DNA of 64,000 bases, taken from Bythopirellula polymerisocia. Lineage in GTDB: Bacteria; Planctomycetota; Planctomycetia; Pirellulales; Lacipirellulaceae. Positions 18,539-27,361 of the stretch are shown here, in pieces. The DNA lies in the NCBI RefSeq assembly GCF_007860015.1, contig NZ_SJPS01000005.1, positions 186,001-250,000 on the forward strand, written 5' to 3'. Position 1 is the stretch's first letter. Each line of letters begins with the position of its first letter. A program made the position numbers and the translations under genes. The notes under the pieces were generated by a model. The model was not told the DNA's origin. It did not search any database and saw nothing but the letters and a program-made list of their open reading frames with translations.

Positions 18539-19204
18539 TCACTGAGGCAGACTTCGCTTCCTGCGAAATCGCATTGCCGCCGCCAGCCCAAACGCGAACA
18601 GTAACGCGCTGCTTGGTTCTGGAACTGTCGTTACACTTAGCTGAACACTGTCAAATGCGGTTTGGGGTTGACTACTATAGAAGTTGACCGACAGTTCTTG
18701 GCCGATAAACGACGAACCTGTGCTGTCAAATAGAAGTTGCACTTGCTGGAAGCTACCTTCTAAACCTGTCCCGGAAACTGACGCCAATATATTTCCCCCT
18801 GCCCGTAAGTCCGCAGTGAATTCTGTTCCGACCGTTGCCCCAAATCCAATTGGGTGGCCAACAATGAAAAGAAGCTTGTAGCTCGAATTGGCCAACAAGT
18901 TGACGTCAAGCGATTGAGTTGCCTCGGCCGGAATCCCAGGCTCTAAACTATTAGTCAAATAGCCAACGTTGTTGCCATCGGGAGCCGGCACATTCCAAAA
19001 CGCATTGCCGTTGATATTCCAAGTGCCACCGGTGCCAAGAGTAAAGTTCCACCCATTCCAGTCAACAACATCCACTCCGTCGGTCAACGATGGATCCTCG
19101 AAACTGTGATTAACGATAGTAATTAAAGCCCCATTCGCAGCTGGAATGTGCATTATACTTCCGACACATATGGACGCCGCGAATCCGAACAAAATGCGTT
19201 TCAT
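18539..19204 (-). CDS. PEP-CTERM exported protein 2
   Basis: A 221-residue protein from ATG 19204 (MKRILFGFAASICVGSI), preceded by GGAGAGAG. It has a signal peptide with cleavage near ANG at residues 25-27. The body starts ALITIVNHSFEDPSLTDG and carries a jelly-roll-like pattern (NHSFEDP, GTWNINGNAFWN, DGNNVGYLTN), as in HAF/PEP-CTERM small proteins that may bind carbohydrate. The C-terminus is TTVPEPSSALLFAFGLAAAM then RFRRKRS. The gene starts 76 bases after the end of protein 3 and may share its transcript. Function beyond export is unknown. Confidence 0.82.
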   Translation of the reverse strand: MKRILFGFAASICVGSIMHIPAANGALITIVNHSFEDPSLTDGVDVVDWNGWNFTLGTGGTWNINGNAFWNVPAPDGNNVGYLTNSLEPGIPAEATQSLDVNLLANSSYKLLFIVGHPIGFGATVGTEFTADLRAGGNILASVSGTGLEGSFQQVQLLFDSTGSSFIGQELSVNFYSSQPQTAFDSVQLSVTTVPEPSSALLFAFGLAAAMRFRRKRSLPQ

Positions 19205-19279
19205 GGTTCTCTCTCCGTTGTTGTTGCCGAACGTTGGCGATCCAGCGCCGCATTCCGGAGGAGGGGACACTGTGTTACG

Positions 19280-20269
19280 TCACGCAAGCCGTCTGCGGCA
19301 GGCACCAAGCATGGTGATGCAAGCCAGCGTGGCCATTGCGACCGAACTGGGTTCGGGCACGTTCACCTCGATCTTGAAATCGTCGAAGAAATTTTTCCCG
19401 CCGGTGCCGGCAAACAGACCATCTTCGAGTTGCCAATAGATATTCGTGAAGTCGTTCATCGCCTGCCCCATGGCGGTGCCGGCGGGTACAACATTCGTCC
19501 ATGTATTGGCTGAGACGTCGAAATAGTCCATCGAGAAGGTGTCGGCCGTCAGGTCAAGGTCAAATTGAACGCCATCCCAGTTCGTTTGGTCGGCGATGAA
19601 TGCGGTTGAGTTCCAAGAGCTGGAAGGACCGTCACGCCAAGTGACCGCGTTGTCGCGGGCGTAGCCCCACTCGAGACCTATGTTGCCCCCGCTATCGACT
19701 AACGACATCAAGAACTTGTCTTTGGACGTACCGTCCGGGCTCGGAGTATCTCCCGGGTTGGGGCAGAAATAGAAACCAAACTGCAGTGGTCCAGTCGTCA
19801 CACTGGCAGGGGCGATGCCCCCGAAGTCGAACGTGTCGAGTTCGTAGTTGTAAACCAGCGGACCTGTGACGCCCAACGGGGTGTCGTTGCGGATCGCCAA
19901 GCTGCTGCCATCGGTGCGTCCTGGTCCGTGGTTGCCGACGATGTAAGCCCCCAATGCATTTGTGGTCGGGTTTACATAGGGAGGCGCTCCCGAAATGTAA
20001 TTTGCCCGATCAACGACGGTGCTGAAGTAGCCGCCCACGGAACTTGTTACCGACCAAAGCCCCGAGTCAGCGGTGATCTGTGTGGGTCCGGGGCCCCCGC
20101 CTGCATTGACTCCATACTGCCCAGCATTGTAATAGCTAACGTCGCCATAGACGAAACCCGATTGAACGTTGTAGCCATCGCTGGGAGCGAAGCTACCGAG
20201 GTAAGCGTTTGCTGGCGTTGACAGCCAGGACGCGGCAAGGAAAGTTGCGATGATAATGGTGTACTTCAT
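19280..20269 (-). CDS. PEP-CTERM exported protein 3
   Basis: A 329-residue protein from ATG 20269 with a clear signal peptide (MKYTIIIATFLAASWLSTPANA). The body looks like a lectin/glucanase-type beta-sandwich (YNYELDTFDFGG, GPLQFGFYFCPNPGD, WDGVQFDLDLTADTFSMDYFD), similar to choice-of-anchor domains of PEP-CTERM proteins, but not confidently named. It ends VPEPSSVAMATLACITML then GACRRRLA. The last 28 bases have a decayed copy at 16893-16920. Exported, probably surface-bound. Confidence 0.83.
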   Translation of the reverse strand: MKYTIIIATFLAASWLSTPANAYLGSFAPSDGYNVQSGFVYGDVSYYNAGQYGVNAGGGPGPTQITADSGLWSVTSSVGGYFSTVVDRANYISGAPPYVNPTTNALGAYIVGNHGPGRTDGSSLAIRNDTPLGVTGPLVYNYELDTFDFGGIAPASVTTGPLQFGFYFCPNPGDTPSPDGTSKDKFLMSLVDSGGNIGLEWGYARDNAVTWRDGPSSSWNSTAFIADQTNWDGVQFDLDLTADTFSMDYFDVSANTWTNVVPAGTAMGQAMNDFTNIYWQLEDGLFAGTGGKNFFDDFKIEVNVPEPSSVAMATLACITMLGACRRRLA

Positions 20270-20462
20270 TAGATCAGACTCCTGTTAAGGTATGACTCGA
20301 AAAATGGACTAACGCTCCAGACATTAGTGCGACATTCGCTGCTGTTTTTGTTCGTTCTCCAATCAATGTGGATAGTTAAAAATAGGTGATCGTTGCGCGG
20401 CCCAAAAAATAGTGTCGTTTCGTTTTTCTGCAAGCGCGATCTATCTCTTGCGTTTAAGTTCG

Positions 20463-21443
20463 CTATTGCCGCCTACGCCGTTGAAGCACTAGAGCGATCG
20501 CAGGAGCGAGACCGAGCGATATGGCTGACGGTTCGGGCACGGCGTTGTCTGATGCAAATTGCAGGTCCAGCCCGATGCTCGCGAGGCTGTCGCCATTGGC
20601 AAGTTGGATGCTGGTGACGGACATCGTGTCACTGAATAGCGAGGCAGCGTAACCAAGGTGCGACTGGGCCAATGTTACGAGCGACAATTGCAGATAGCCG
20701 TAACCACTGTCAATGTTAAGCGGCACGGCAAGGACTTGGTCGATCCTGCGTCCTGGCCGCCCATTCCCGGTAAAGCTTGAGTAGAAGGCCGCCTCCGACA
20801 GGTACTGTTGCTCCGGGATGCCATCGGTTTCGGAGTATATACTTACCCCGGCATACTGATCGGAGATGCGGCCGCCCAGGGGAGTCGTCGACTCGATGAA
20901 AAGTTCTCCTTCGAGGTGCCAAAACATCAGCAGTTGTCCTGTCCAGGGCTCTCCATCCTGGTAGGTAGCCGTGACTTCGTCTAAGTACTGCATTTGCGCG
21001 GCGGCAGATGCAGGCGATCCCGAGCTACCGACGCTGATTGAATGCGTTTGGTCGACTTCTTGGAGGGCGGTGGCCGAGGCGCCGAAGACATGAGGGCTCA
21101 CTGCCGAGAGACGCCCGGTTGTCGTTTCTTTGATGACCTGCGTGGGAATTCCCATCACATTCGTGGTGTACCCACTCAATACTTGCCGAACGATGGTCGT
21201 GGCCGGGAAGCTGTTGATGTCAAACGTCTCCTCATTGGGAGGCACCGGCGGAACGTCGGAGTTGGTGGAACTCAAGCTGAATGCACCGAAGAGTGAAGCG
21301 TTGGCGTTTGTCGCGGGTAGCAGGCACGTCAGTGCCAAACAAGCGGCGCAGTAGAAAGTTGAACTATGAAAAGAGGAAAGGGACACGGAGAGTGCTTTCT
21401 GCGGGGGGCTACGGCCGACGTGGTGACTCAACAAGAGATACAA
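20463..21443 (-). CDS. PEP-CTERM exported protein 4
   Basis: A frame of 326 residues with a signal-like hydrophobic segment (STFYCAACLALTCLLPATNANA) at about residues 28-49, an unrecognised beta-rich body, and the tail DNAVPEPSAISLGLAPAIAL then LQRRRRQ. The start is unclear: position 21443 is TTG, no ATG precedes the signal segment, and an in-frame GTG (the V of LSVSLSS) is a shorter option. An inverted repeat at 21416-21458 overlaps the possible start, so the true start may be downstream of it. First gene of the four-gene leftward run. Confidence 0.75.
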   Translation of the reverse strand: MYLLLSHHVGRSPPQKALSVSLSSFHSSTFYCAACLALTCLLPATNANASLFGAFSLSSTNSDVPPVPPNEETFDINSFPATTIVRQVLSGYTTNVMGIPTQVIKETTTGRLSAVSPHVFGASATALQEVDQTHSISVGSSGSPASAAAQMQYLDEVTATYQDGEPWTGQLLMFWHLEGELFIESTTPLGGRISDQYAGVSIYSETDGIPEQQYLSEAAFYSSFTGNGRPGRRIDQVLAVPLNIDSGYGYLQLSLVTLAQSHLGYAASLFSDTMSVTSIQLANGDSLASIGLDLQFASDNAVPEPSAISLGLAPAIALVLQRRRRQ

Positions 21444-21458
21444 CTGCGTACCACGTCG
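21416..21458. promoter_or_regulatory. Inverted repeat at the head of the PEP-CTERM run
   Basis: CGACGTGGT (21416-21424) and ACCACGTCG (21450-21458) are perfect reverse complements 25 bases apart. The position, between the LuxR-type gene and the four PEP-CTERM genes and over the doubtful start of gene 4, suits an operator. Binding by the neighbouring regulator is a guess. Confidence 0.35.
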
Positions 21459-21757
21459 ACGTGTTCAATAAGTGCTGGTCCATGAGCGATGCTCCTAGCT
21501 AGCCTCAAACGTGGAATGTTCCACATATCTAATTGTTGGGGCAGCTCCAACAGGCTGCAATCCCCGAAAACACGGGGGTTCAATACCGACGTTGCAGTAG
21601 GACCAACGCCTAGCGATACAGATATTACCCAGCTGAACCAAGAGCGATGGGAAGTCCTCAACGGTTCTTCACTTGCTTTAGAGAGAGGTTCATCCGGGAG
21701 CATAAAAAGCGTCGCCGTGAAATGACAACGAAGTCGACGGCTGAGCCCTATTCGGCC

Positions 21758-22516
21758 TCACTTGCCAATGAAATGAGAGAGCAGTTCCGCTCGGCTACGT
21801 ACCGAGTGCTTTCGGTAAATCGCTTTCACATAGTCGCCGATAGTGTGGTGGCTAAGCCCCATTTTGCATGCGATTGATTTGATGCTGTCGCCACCGAGCA
21901 AGAATACCAACACTTCCCGTTCGCGGGGCGCGAGTTTTATCACTTTCGAATTCGGCGGCTGCACCGATCTGAAACTGTGTAACCAATTCACTTGGCCCAC
22001 GATCGAGTGAACGATCATGTTATCTCGTTCGTCAAAATCCAGACGCTGCGAACTTCGATAGAATGCGAAGAAATTCACTATGGTTTCTCCGACGGGGTAG
22101 CCTGACAGCAGGAGATGGCTTATACCAATCGGTTTCCAAGTCTCCATGAACTGCTTTCGTTCGGCGACCGTCTTCAGAATGCCTTGGTGATGCGTGACAT
22201 GTCGTTCCGAGCAACTTTCAATGGCCCGAGTCTCGGCGAAACGAAAGCGGGGATCGCTCATAATGCTATCGAAGGCCGCGGGTTTCTCCTCCGACTCCCA
22301 GCCGCCATCGACGGTATGGGTTGTCATCGCATCCCCGAGGATCGCACGACTGTTGATCGCAATGGACCAAACCCAAAAATCCGCTCGCACAAGACGGGCA
22401 AGGCCGGCTAATAGCGCTCGTCTGCAACTCTCGATGGACGTCTCACACGTGGGATTCCCAGCAGCGGAAACGAGTGCGATCATCTCCTCGACGGTCGCTA
22501 AGGGTAGATGGCTCAT
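21758..22516 (-). CDS. LuxR-family transcriptional regulator
   Basis: A 252-residue regulator from ATG 22516 (MSHLPLATVEEM); the frame stays open to a TTG at 22600. The C-terminus is a GerE/LuxR helix-turn-helix: LAPREREVLVFLLGGDSIKS, then IACKMGLSHHTIGDYVKAIY, then RKHSVRSRAELL, at about residues 190-245. The N-terminal 180 residues look like a GAF/PAS-type sensor domain without an obvious ligand motif; there is no receiver aspartate pattern. It lies directly upstream of, and in the same direction as, the PEP-CTERM genes, so control of those surface proteins is a reasonable but unproven guess. Confidence 0.85.
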   Translation of the reverse strand: MSHLPLATVEEMIALVSAAGNPTCETSIESCRRALLAGLARLVRADFWVWSIAINSRAILGDAMTTHTVDGGWESEEKPAAFDSIMSDPRFRFAETRAIESCSERHVTHHQGILKTVAERKQFMETWKPIGISHLLLSGYPVGETIVNFFAFYRSSQRLDFDERDNMIVHSIVGQVNWLHSFRSVQPPNSKVIKLAPREREVLVFLLGGDSIKSIACKMGLSHHTIGDYVKAIYRKHSVRSRAELLSHFIGK

Positions 22517-22933
22517 GCGATTTCTAATTGATGGAAGTCTTTTTCCTAGTTGGGCGATCGGTCTAGAGTCAACAACGGCTGTGGTAGTGATCTGCAACAA
22601 TTGCCACAGGCCGCTTGTGAAGCGGAATTCAGCGCTGCCGCGACTAGCCTTCTGCCGTAAAACTTTGCATACGACGCTAAAGGTAGTCGTAATATTATCA
22701 CCGTCTTATTTTTCCACAGTACGACGGCTTGGCAACGGTCGCCGGCCTACCTGCTCACGAGCGACGGCATGCTACTTATAACAACAGCCGAGCCACCAAG
22801 TTCCCCAGGATTACCCCGGCGACCGATGGCTGGCGGATCAGATCAGTCCCGCCTCGCCGGGGAGCCCGTATCACGATTTGGCCGACGCCGCTTGCATTAT
22901 GCGTTTGCCTGCGACTTCAGTCGGATCAGCTTA
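22517..22933. other. Intergenic region upstream of the LuxR-type gene
   Basis: No gene is supported. A six-base hairpin CCGCTT-GTG-AAGCGG (22611-22625) lies about 100 bases upstream of the regulator and could be in its leader or promoter. Confidence 0.35.
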
Positions 22934-23134
22934 TCACGACCCCAAGTTTCCAGCCTCTACCGCCTCCAAAGCCTTTTTGATCGCAGCCGCCTCGCTCATT
23001 CCAAAGAATCCATTTCCGCAATTTGCTCGGTACAGGTAGCAAGCCCACAGGTCGACGTCCTTGCGGCCAGTCTCACTCAGCTCCACATTGAATCCCTGAG
23101 ATTCCATCATTTCGATTCTTGTGCTGTTTTCCAT
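22934..23134 (-). CDS. Small hypothetical protein
   Basis: A 66-residue soluble protein. ATG 23134 (MENSTRIEMMESQGF) has AAGGAG nine bases upstream, which decides it over the longer frame. The rest (RKDVDLWACYLYRANCGNG, then a C-terminal helix AAAIKKALEAVEAG) suggests a compact alpha/beta fold. No family recognised. It is divergent from the interrupted dockerin/PEP-CTERM gene to its right. Confidence 0.55.
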   Translation of the reverse strand: MENSTRIEMMESQGFNVELSETGRKDVDLWACYLYRANCGNGFFGMSEAAAIKKALEAVEAGNLGS

Positions 23135-23728
23135 CGCTTCGTTCTCCTTGTTGCCGGGATTCACACGTCAACCCTATCTGTACAAATGGTCACACACAAG
23201 CCCCAGGATGCTTGTCATTCGCTATCTTGTGTGGTGGCAAAGAGTCGTCACACGCGGTTACCTTGCGTGGTGAGGTCATTCTGAGAGACTTCCGTTTGCG
23301 TCCGTTTCTACCGAAAGTTTGGCACTCCGACGCGTCCTGCGGAGGTAGGATTCGCGTGCAGTGTCGCACCTCCGAAAATGCAGCGGCACCCGCTTGGCCT
23401 GGTACTTCCAAGCGGACTTCGTAACAAGAATGCCCGCCACGCCAGTTTAGGAGCAACGAAAGTACACATTTCGAAACTGCCCTCGGTGAAAGCTAGCAAA
23501 GGTACGCTATGGAATGAAGATTTTATAGCAGGATCTCTAGACAAGTGGGGAGGGAGTTCGGCTATGATGCGAGAAGCCTCAAGCTTGGAATCGTTTCAGG
23601 TTGATCCCCACAGGGAGATCTCTTCCAGAACACCACACGAAGAAAATGTGAAGCCACCAATCGGTTGGCATTCTGGCGCAGATAAGGTTCGAAATTCGGA
23701 TGCAAAGTGGCTTCACTGGAGCTTAAGA
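23135..23728. other. Intergenic region between divergent genes
   Basis: About 590 bases; the long frames on both strands have no ribosome sites or protein features. It presumably carries both divergent promoters. No motif is identified with confidence. Confidence 0.4.
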
Positions 23729-25408
23729 ATGTGTCCTCAGATCGCGTCGCATCGTCTTTGCAGATGTGTGTTGCACCGTCGTTGTTGGATTCTCTCCTTG
23801 CTGGCCGTGGGAACGGTGCTGGCCCTTCCACCACAAAAATCCCGGGCACTTACTGGCGAAGCGTTTACGCACGTCGTGGCGGCAGACTTTTTCGCCCCGA
23901 CTCCCGATGAGTCGGCGGATGGGCCCGTAACCTTTGAATCCGGCATCGTCGAGTTGGCGAGCTTTCAGGCTGCCTCGTCGAATGTCTTCACCAATTGGGC
24001 TGGTTGCTGCTACAGTCCCGCGGAAGAAGGGCATTGGAGTGGCAACGCCCAAGCTGATTTGAGCGTGGAAGTTTTCCAGAGAGGCCCAGGTCGCGAAGGC
24101 ACAGTCGTCATAGGGAGCGTGTTATACGATGCCGTGATTAGCGCGGTACGCACTGACAACTTCGGCAGCGGGACCACGGGTGCCTGGATGAATCACTTCG
24201 GTGAAGCCACGGTTAGTGTCAGCACCAAATTGGGCGGCATGTGGGGCTATGATATTGTCCAAGATAACGTTCTCGGAAACGGTGTCCCAGAAGTAACCTA
24301 CGATGTTTCCCCTCCCGGCTACATCCCTCCCCGGGAGTCTGCGGCGGCATCGGCAAGAACGTCGTATCCCAATGGATATTACCCGGCCCCTTTAATTGTT
24401 TACGACGGCTCATTGACGGATACTACCTCGCTGGGTTTTTCATTCGTCGAAGAAGACCCCTGGAAGATCTTTCACAACAAAGCAGGCATTGATGTGGCAC
24501 AGGACAGCTGGAATTTCTCTGCTTCCTACACGCCCCTCAATAGCCATGGCGATTGGGTCGATCCTGCTGACCTCGCCGCTGAATTGGGATTCGATTCCTT
24601 CAATTGGGAGAGTCGCGTACTCTCCGTGCCCGGCAGTTGGGCTCATAATAGCATCTTGAACGATGTGACCTACAACGAGTCAGGCGCGCCGGAAGTTCAT
24701 TTTGACACTGCCAACGGCCAGTGGCGAAACAATGCCGATGATTCGCCCGTGAACGGTGTCGCGACCGGAACCCCTATGATAAATTTGCCTCCCAAAAGCC
24801 CTTTGGCCAGCACCAGCACCTTTGTCTACGAGACAGCCGACGGGCAAGTCGGCTGGTGGGATCCACGTCCCGAAGTGACAGGCATTGCGCACGATGCATC
24901 GCCACTCTATTACGGGATCGGCGAAGCTCCCCTACCTTTTGGCGCATCGATCGGTTACTCAGACTACAAGGGGCAACCTGTTGACGCCTTCTTACCGGGT
25001 GAGTCGTTGCTGCTGGAGACCGAGTTGGTAGGGGTCCTCCCCAGCGGAGGCATCGTACCATCAGGTTAGCGTTTTGTTTACCGTACCGATGTTGAACTGA
25101 CTGATACAGGCTGGGCTGGGCAGTTCCTTTCTGTCGGCACATTTTATCTTGCCGATGGCAGTTCCCCGGATCTGAATGGCGACGGCAGTGTCAACGGTGC
25201 GGACTTTCTCGCCTGGCAGCGAGGCTTGGGCAGTACTTTTACCGCAGACGATCTGGATGCTTGGGCCTATGGCTATGCTATCGGTTCTGCCGGCGCGTTG
25301 AGTGCAGCTTCAACCGTCCCCGAGCCTGCAGCAACTTCAGCCGCCTTGGTCATCGGCTTGCAGATGCTAATTCACCGTCGTCTCCTCCAACGAGTTCGCC
25401 CGGCATGA
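23729..25408 (+). pseudogene. Dockerin/PEP-CTERM protein gene interrupted by an in-frame TAG
   Basis: ATG 23729 (MCPQIASHRLC) has GGAG upstream and is followed by a signal segment (CWILSLLAVGTVLALPP). A beta-rich body runs to a TAG at 25067-25069. The same frame continues for 112 codons without a shift: RFVYRTDVELTDTGWAGQF, a dockerin-like loop ([18 protein letters not shown]), then STVPEPAATSAALVIGLQML and HRRLLQRVRPA. The anchoring and sorting parts thus lie beyond one stop codon. It could be a recent nonsense mutation, a sequencing error, or rare readthrough. As written, a 446-residue secreted protein without its tail would be made. Confidence 0.75.
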
Positions 25409-25477
25409 ACTGGTGACTATAAATGCGGCTATCTTAAGTGGATGATATAGACTTCATTGGACGAGGTGTCCCATTGA

Positions 25478-25855
25478 TCACTTCTTCGTTTCACGGCAAA
25501 TTGGAGCCTCGACGAGAGTAAAGACAACAATCTCCTCACCCGTTAGCGTACTGATGTCGTGGTGTAAGCTGATTGGTTTGATGCCAGTGATACCTTGTAT
25601 CACTGCCTCCAAGGCAGACCGAGCCGTTTCGATGAGTTGAATCCGAACCTGTTTGAGCAGGTCTCTCCCCTTTTCAGGGGGCAGCGTTTTCACCAGATGC
25701 TGCTCCGCGGCAGTCAAAACTCCCGTGAGGCGCACGACAAGTAGATCGCCAAGCAAATGGGCTCGGATGTCTTTTGGGCCGCGTCCCATGTACTCCTGCT
25801 CGAAATGGGAAACCCCATCACATACGGCAGCTTCGATCTCGCCACGTGTCTCCAT
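25478..25855 (-). CDS. DUF2294/MpsC-like protein 1
   Basis: A 125-residue soluble protein from ATG 25855 (METRGEIEAAV). It follows the DUF2294 pattern, now also named MpsC after a proposed Na+-translocating membrane-potential system: YMGRGPKDIRAHLLGDLLVV, then LTGVLTAAEQHLVKT, then ALEAVIQGITGIKPI and LHHDISTLTGEEIVVFTL. No membrane segment. It is transcribed leftward, convergent with the interrupted PEP-CTERM gene, and lies back to back with the sRNA candidate and a second family member. Biochemical role is not established to my knowledge. Confidence 0.75.
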   Translation of the reverse strand: METRGEIEAAVCDGVSHFEQEYMGRGPKDIRAHLLGDLLVVRLTGVLTAAEQHLVKTLPPEKGRDLLKQVRIQLIETARSALEAVIQGITGIKPISLHHDISTLTGEEIVVFTLVEAPICRETKK

Positions 25856-25964
25856 TGAATTACCGATTTTCAAAATAAGTGTTAAAGGCAACGACTAGCC
25901 CCGCGAGGCACCAAATCGTGGGCATTCAAGAGCAAGAAGCCTTTTAGCCAATATTATTATAGTC

Positions 25965-26192
25965 CTTAGGCGGGTCGAAGGGGATTGCTCTTCAATAGGA
26001 ATGTCGTAGGATGCGCCAAAAGGAACTTTAGATTGCTGCCAGCGGGACGATTCTTTTGGGCGGCAAACAAGTTTCCAAGAGTAGTTTTCGGATGACTAAA
26101 TAAAGGGCAATCCACAAGTTGTGGAGGGCTCGGTAACAAGTAAGCCGACGTGGCGGAATACCTTCGGGTGTTCCGCCACGTCGGTTTTTTTT
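25965..26192 (+). ncRNA. Candidate GGA-rich regulatory RNA upstream of csrA
   Basis: A gene-free stretch of about 230 bases ending in the strong intrinsic terminator at 26145-26192, with no plus-strand gene for 700 bases upstream. It has eight GGA triplets (25982, 25998, 26009, 26022, 26045, 26090, 26123, 26155), against about three expected by chance, several as AGGA with preceding A or T (ATAGGAAT, GTAGGATG, AAAGGAAC). GGA repeats are the binding signature of CsrA, encoded 0.5 kb downstream. An AT-rich -10-like TATTATTATAGT (25952-25963) precedes it; no good -35 is seen. The 5' end is a guess. The alternative is a terminated leader of the 26281 gene. Confidence 0.45.
26145..26192 (+). terminator. 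Strong intrinsic terminator
   Basis: CCGACGTGGCGGAA (26145-26158) pairs perfectly with TTCCGCCACGTCGG (26171-26184); the stem can extend inward over a CTTCGG loop. Eight T follow (26185-26192). This is a textbook rho-independent terminator on the plus strand, yet no plus-strand protein gene lies close upstream. Confidence 0.92.
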
Positions 26193-26280
26193 GTGATTAT
26201 GTGCAGGTTGATAAGCTCCGTGTGAACACCTAATCGCTAGTTGAGTGAAAGATACTCGAACACCTGCAAGGACAAATCGC

Positions 26281-26682
26281 ATGAATGAATCCGAAACCGT
26301 GATGGCACAAAAGATTGCCCAGGTGGCACTCGCGTTCCAGACGGAAAGAACGGGCCATGCGCCTGCTTCGGTCAACGTGGTCTTAAACGAGGATACTCTG
26401 GTGATCACACTGCACGACGCGTTGACGCCGGCCGAAAAGGCCCTGACGCTAAGTGCCGAGGGAGCAGCCAAGGTGCAAGAGTTTCATCGGCAACTGTTTC
26501 AAACTTCGGCTGAGGCCCTACAAACGGAAATTAAAAGAATTACGGGTCGGGATGTGCGTGAGGCAGTCGCCGAAGTCGAGCCTGCGACTGGGACCGTCGT
26601 GCATGCCTTTACTACCGGGAACGTTGTACAAGTATTCTTGCTTACCACGAACAGTGGATCTGCAGTTGGTATTGAGAGTTAA
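26281..26682 (+). CDS. DUF2294/MpsC-like protein 2
   Basis: A 133-residue soluble protein from ATG 26281 (MNESETVMAQKIAQ), with AAGGAC 9-14 bases upstream. Diverged DUF2294 pattern: ERTGHAPASVNVVLNEDTLV, ITLHDALTPAEKALT, TEIKRITGRDVREAV, ending with GNVVQVFLLTT. It ends 33 bases before csrA on the same strand, so the two probably share a message. Its leader contains TGCAGGT (26202-26208) and ACCTGCA (26262-26268), which can pair just before the ribosome site and may control translation. About 30% similar to the family member at 25478 by eye. Confidence 0.7.
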   Translation: MNESETVMAQKIAQVALAFQTERTGHAPASVNVVLNEDTLVITLHDALTPAEKALTLSAEGAAKVQEFHRQLFQTSAEALQTEIKRITGRDVREAVAEVEPATGTVVHAFTTGNVVQVFLLTTNSGSAVGIES

Positions 26683-26715
26683 TCAAGTATTCATTCGTAA
26701 CCCAGGAGTTTCGCC

Positions 26716-26997
26716 ATGCTGGTTTTGACTCGAAAGTGCCAGGAATCCTTGGTGGTCGGTGAGACGCATGGTTTTGAGAAAGAGCTCAAAATCACGGTGC
26801 TGGACGTTCGCAATGGCAGAGTGAAATTGGGCTTTGAGGCCAGCCATGAGGTGCCAATTCATCGGGCGGAACTATGGGAACGTATCCACGAAGAAGAAAG
26901 GTTACTTGATCCCGATCCACGCGTTCCAGAATCAGGAAATCGACTGTCTTATGCCGAGCTACCGAACGAAGGTCTGATCTCCGGGTCAGATTATTAA
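26716..26997 (+). CDS. csrA: Carbon storage regulator CsrA
   Basis: RNA-binding dimeric regulator that binds GGA motifs in leaders and sRNAs. The 93-residue product starts MLVLTRKCQESLVVG as in the family; VPIHRAELWERI holds the RNA-contacting Arg (R50 here, R44 in E. coli CsrA). Two oddities: about six extra residues (THGFEK) lengthen the turn after strand 2, and the C-terminus runs about 30 residues past the core (HEEERLLDPDP...). Its ribosome site is AGGAG in CCCAGGAGTTTCGCC, itself a GGA site that would allow autoregulation. It lies 33 bases after the DUF2294 gene. Confidence 0.93.
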   Translation: MLVLTRKCQESLVVGETHGFEKELKITVLDVRNGRVKLGFEASHEVPIHRAELWERIHEEERLLDPDPRVPESGNRLSYAELPNEGLISGSDY

Positions 26998-27052
26998 GTC
27001 CACAACGAAGTAATTAAAAAGTTCGTCACTGACTAAGCGAGAGCAACCATCC

Positions 27053-27193
27053 ATGAACATCACGACAATAACACTAGCGGCCCTCCTAGGGCTTGTCGCT
27101 GCCGGACTAGCTTACAGCCAAGGTTGGTTCCGACAAGTGACTCCCCCGCCTAAGAAGGTAAGCAACAAAGCGGGGAACAGCGGCAAGATTTAA
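27053..27193 (+). CDS. 46-residue single-span membrane protein
   Basis: MNITTITLAALLGLVAAGLA is a single hydrophobic helix, followed by YSQGWFRQVTPPPKKV and a short polar tail. ATG 27053, TAA 27191. The GWF motif right after the membrane helix recurs in the next gene (FYRGWF), so the two are probably paralogous small membrane proteins. The role is unknown. No strong Shine-Dalgarno (GAGAGCAACC is weak). It follows csrA by 55 bases. Confidence 0.55.
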   Translation: MNITTITLAALLGLVAAGLAYSQGWFRQVTPPPKKVSNKAGNSGKI

Positions 27194-27361
27194 ATGGCTG
27201 GTGAATCAAGAGGCAGGAACAACGCTCGTCGGGTGATCCCGTGCAATTGCGATTTAGCAACGTTGATGAAGCAATAAGATTGTCACGGGGTCATCCGCAG
27301 CGGACTCTGATTCAACTTGGCAGCAGCCACACTTTTAAGAAATGCACGAGATAGGTGAGTA

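Noticed and set aside
18322..18591. Long N-terminal extension of PEP-CTERM protein 1
   Set aside because: ATG 18321 has AAGGAGA at proper distance and leads to the signal segment; the extension spans the terminator hairpin at 18420.
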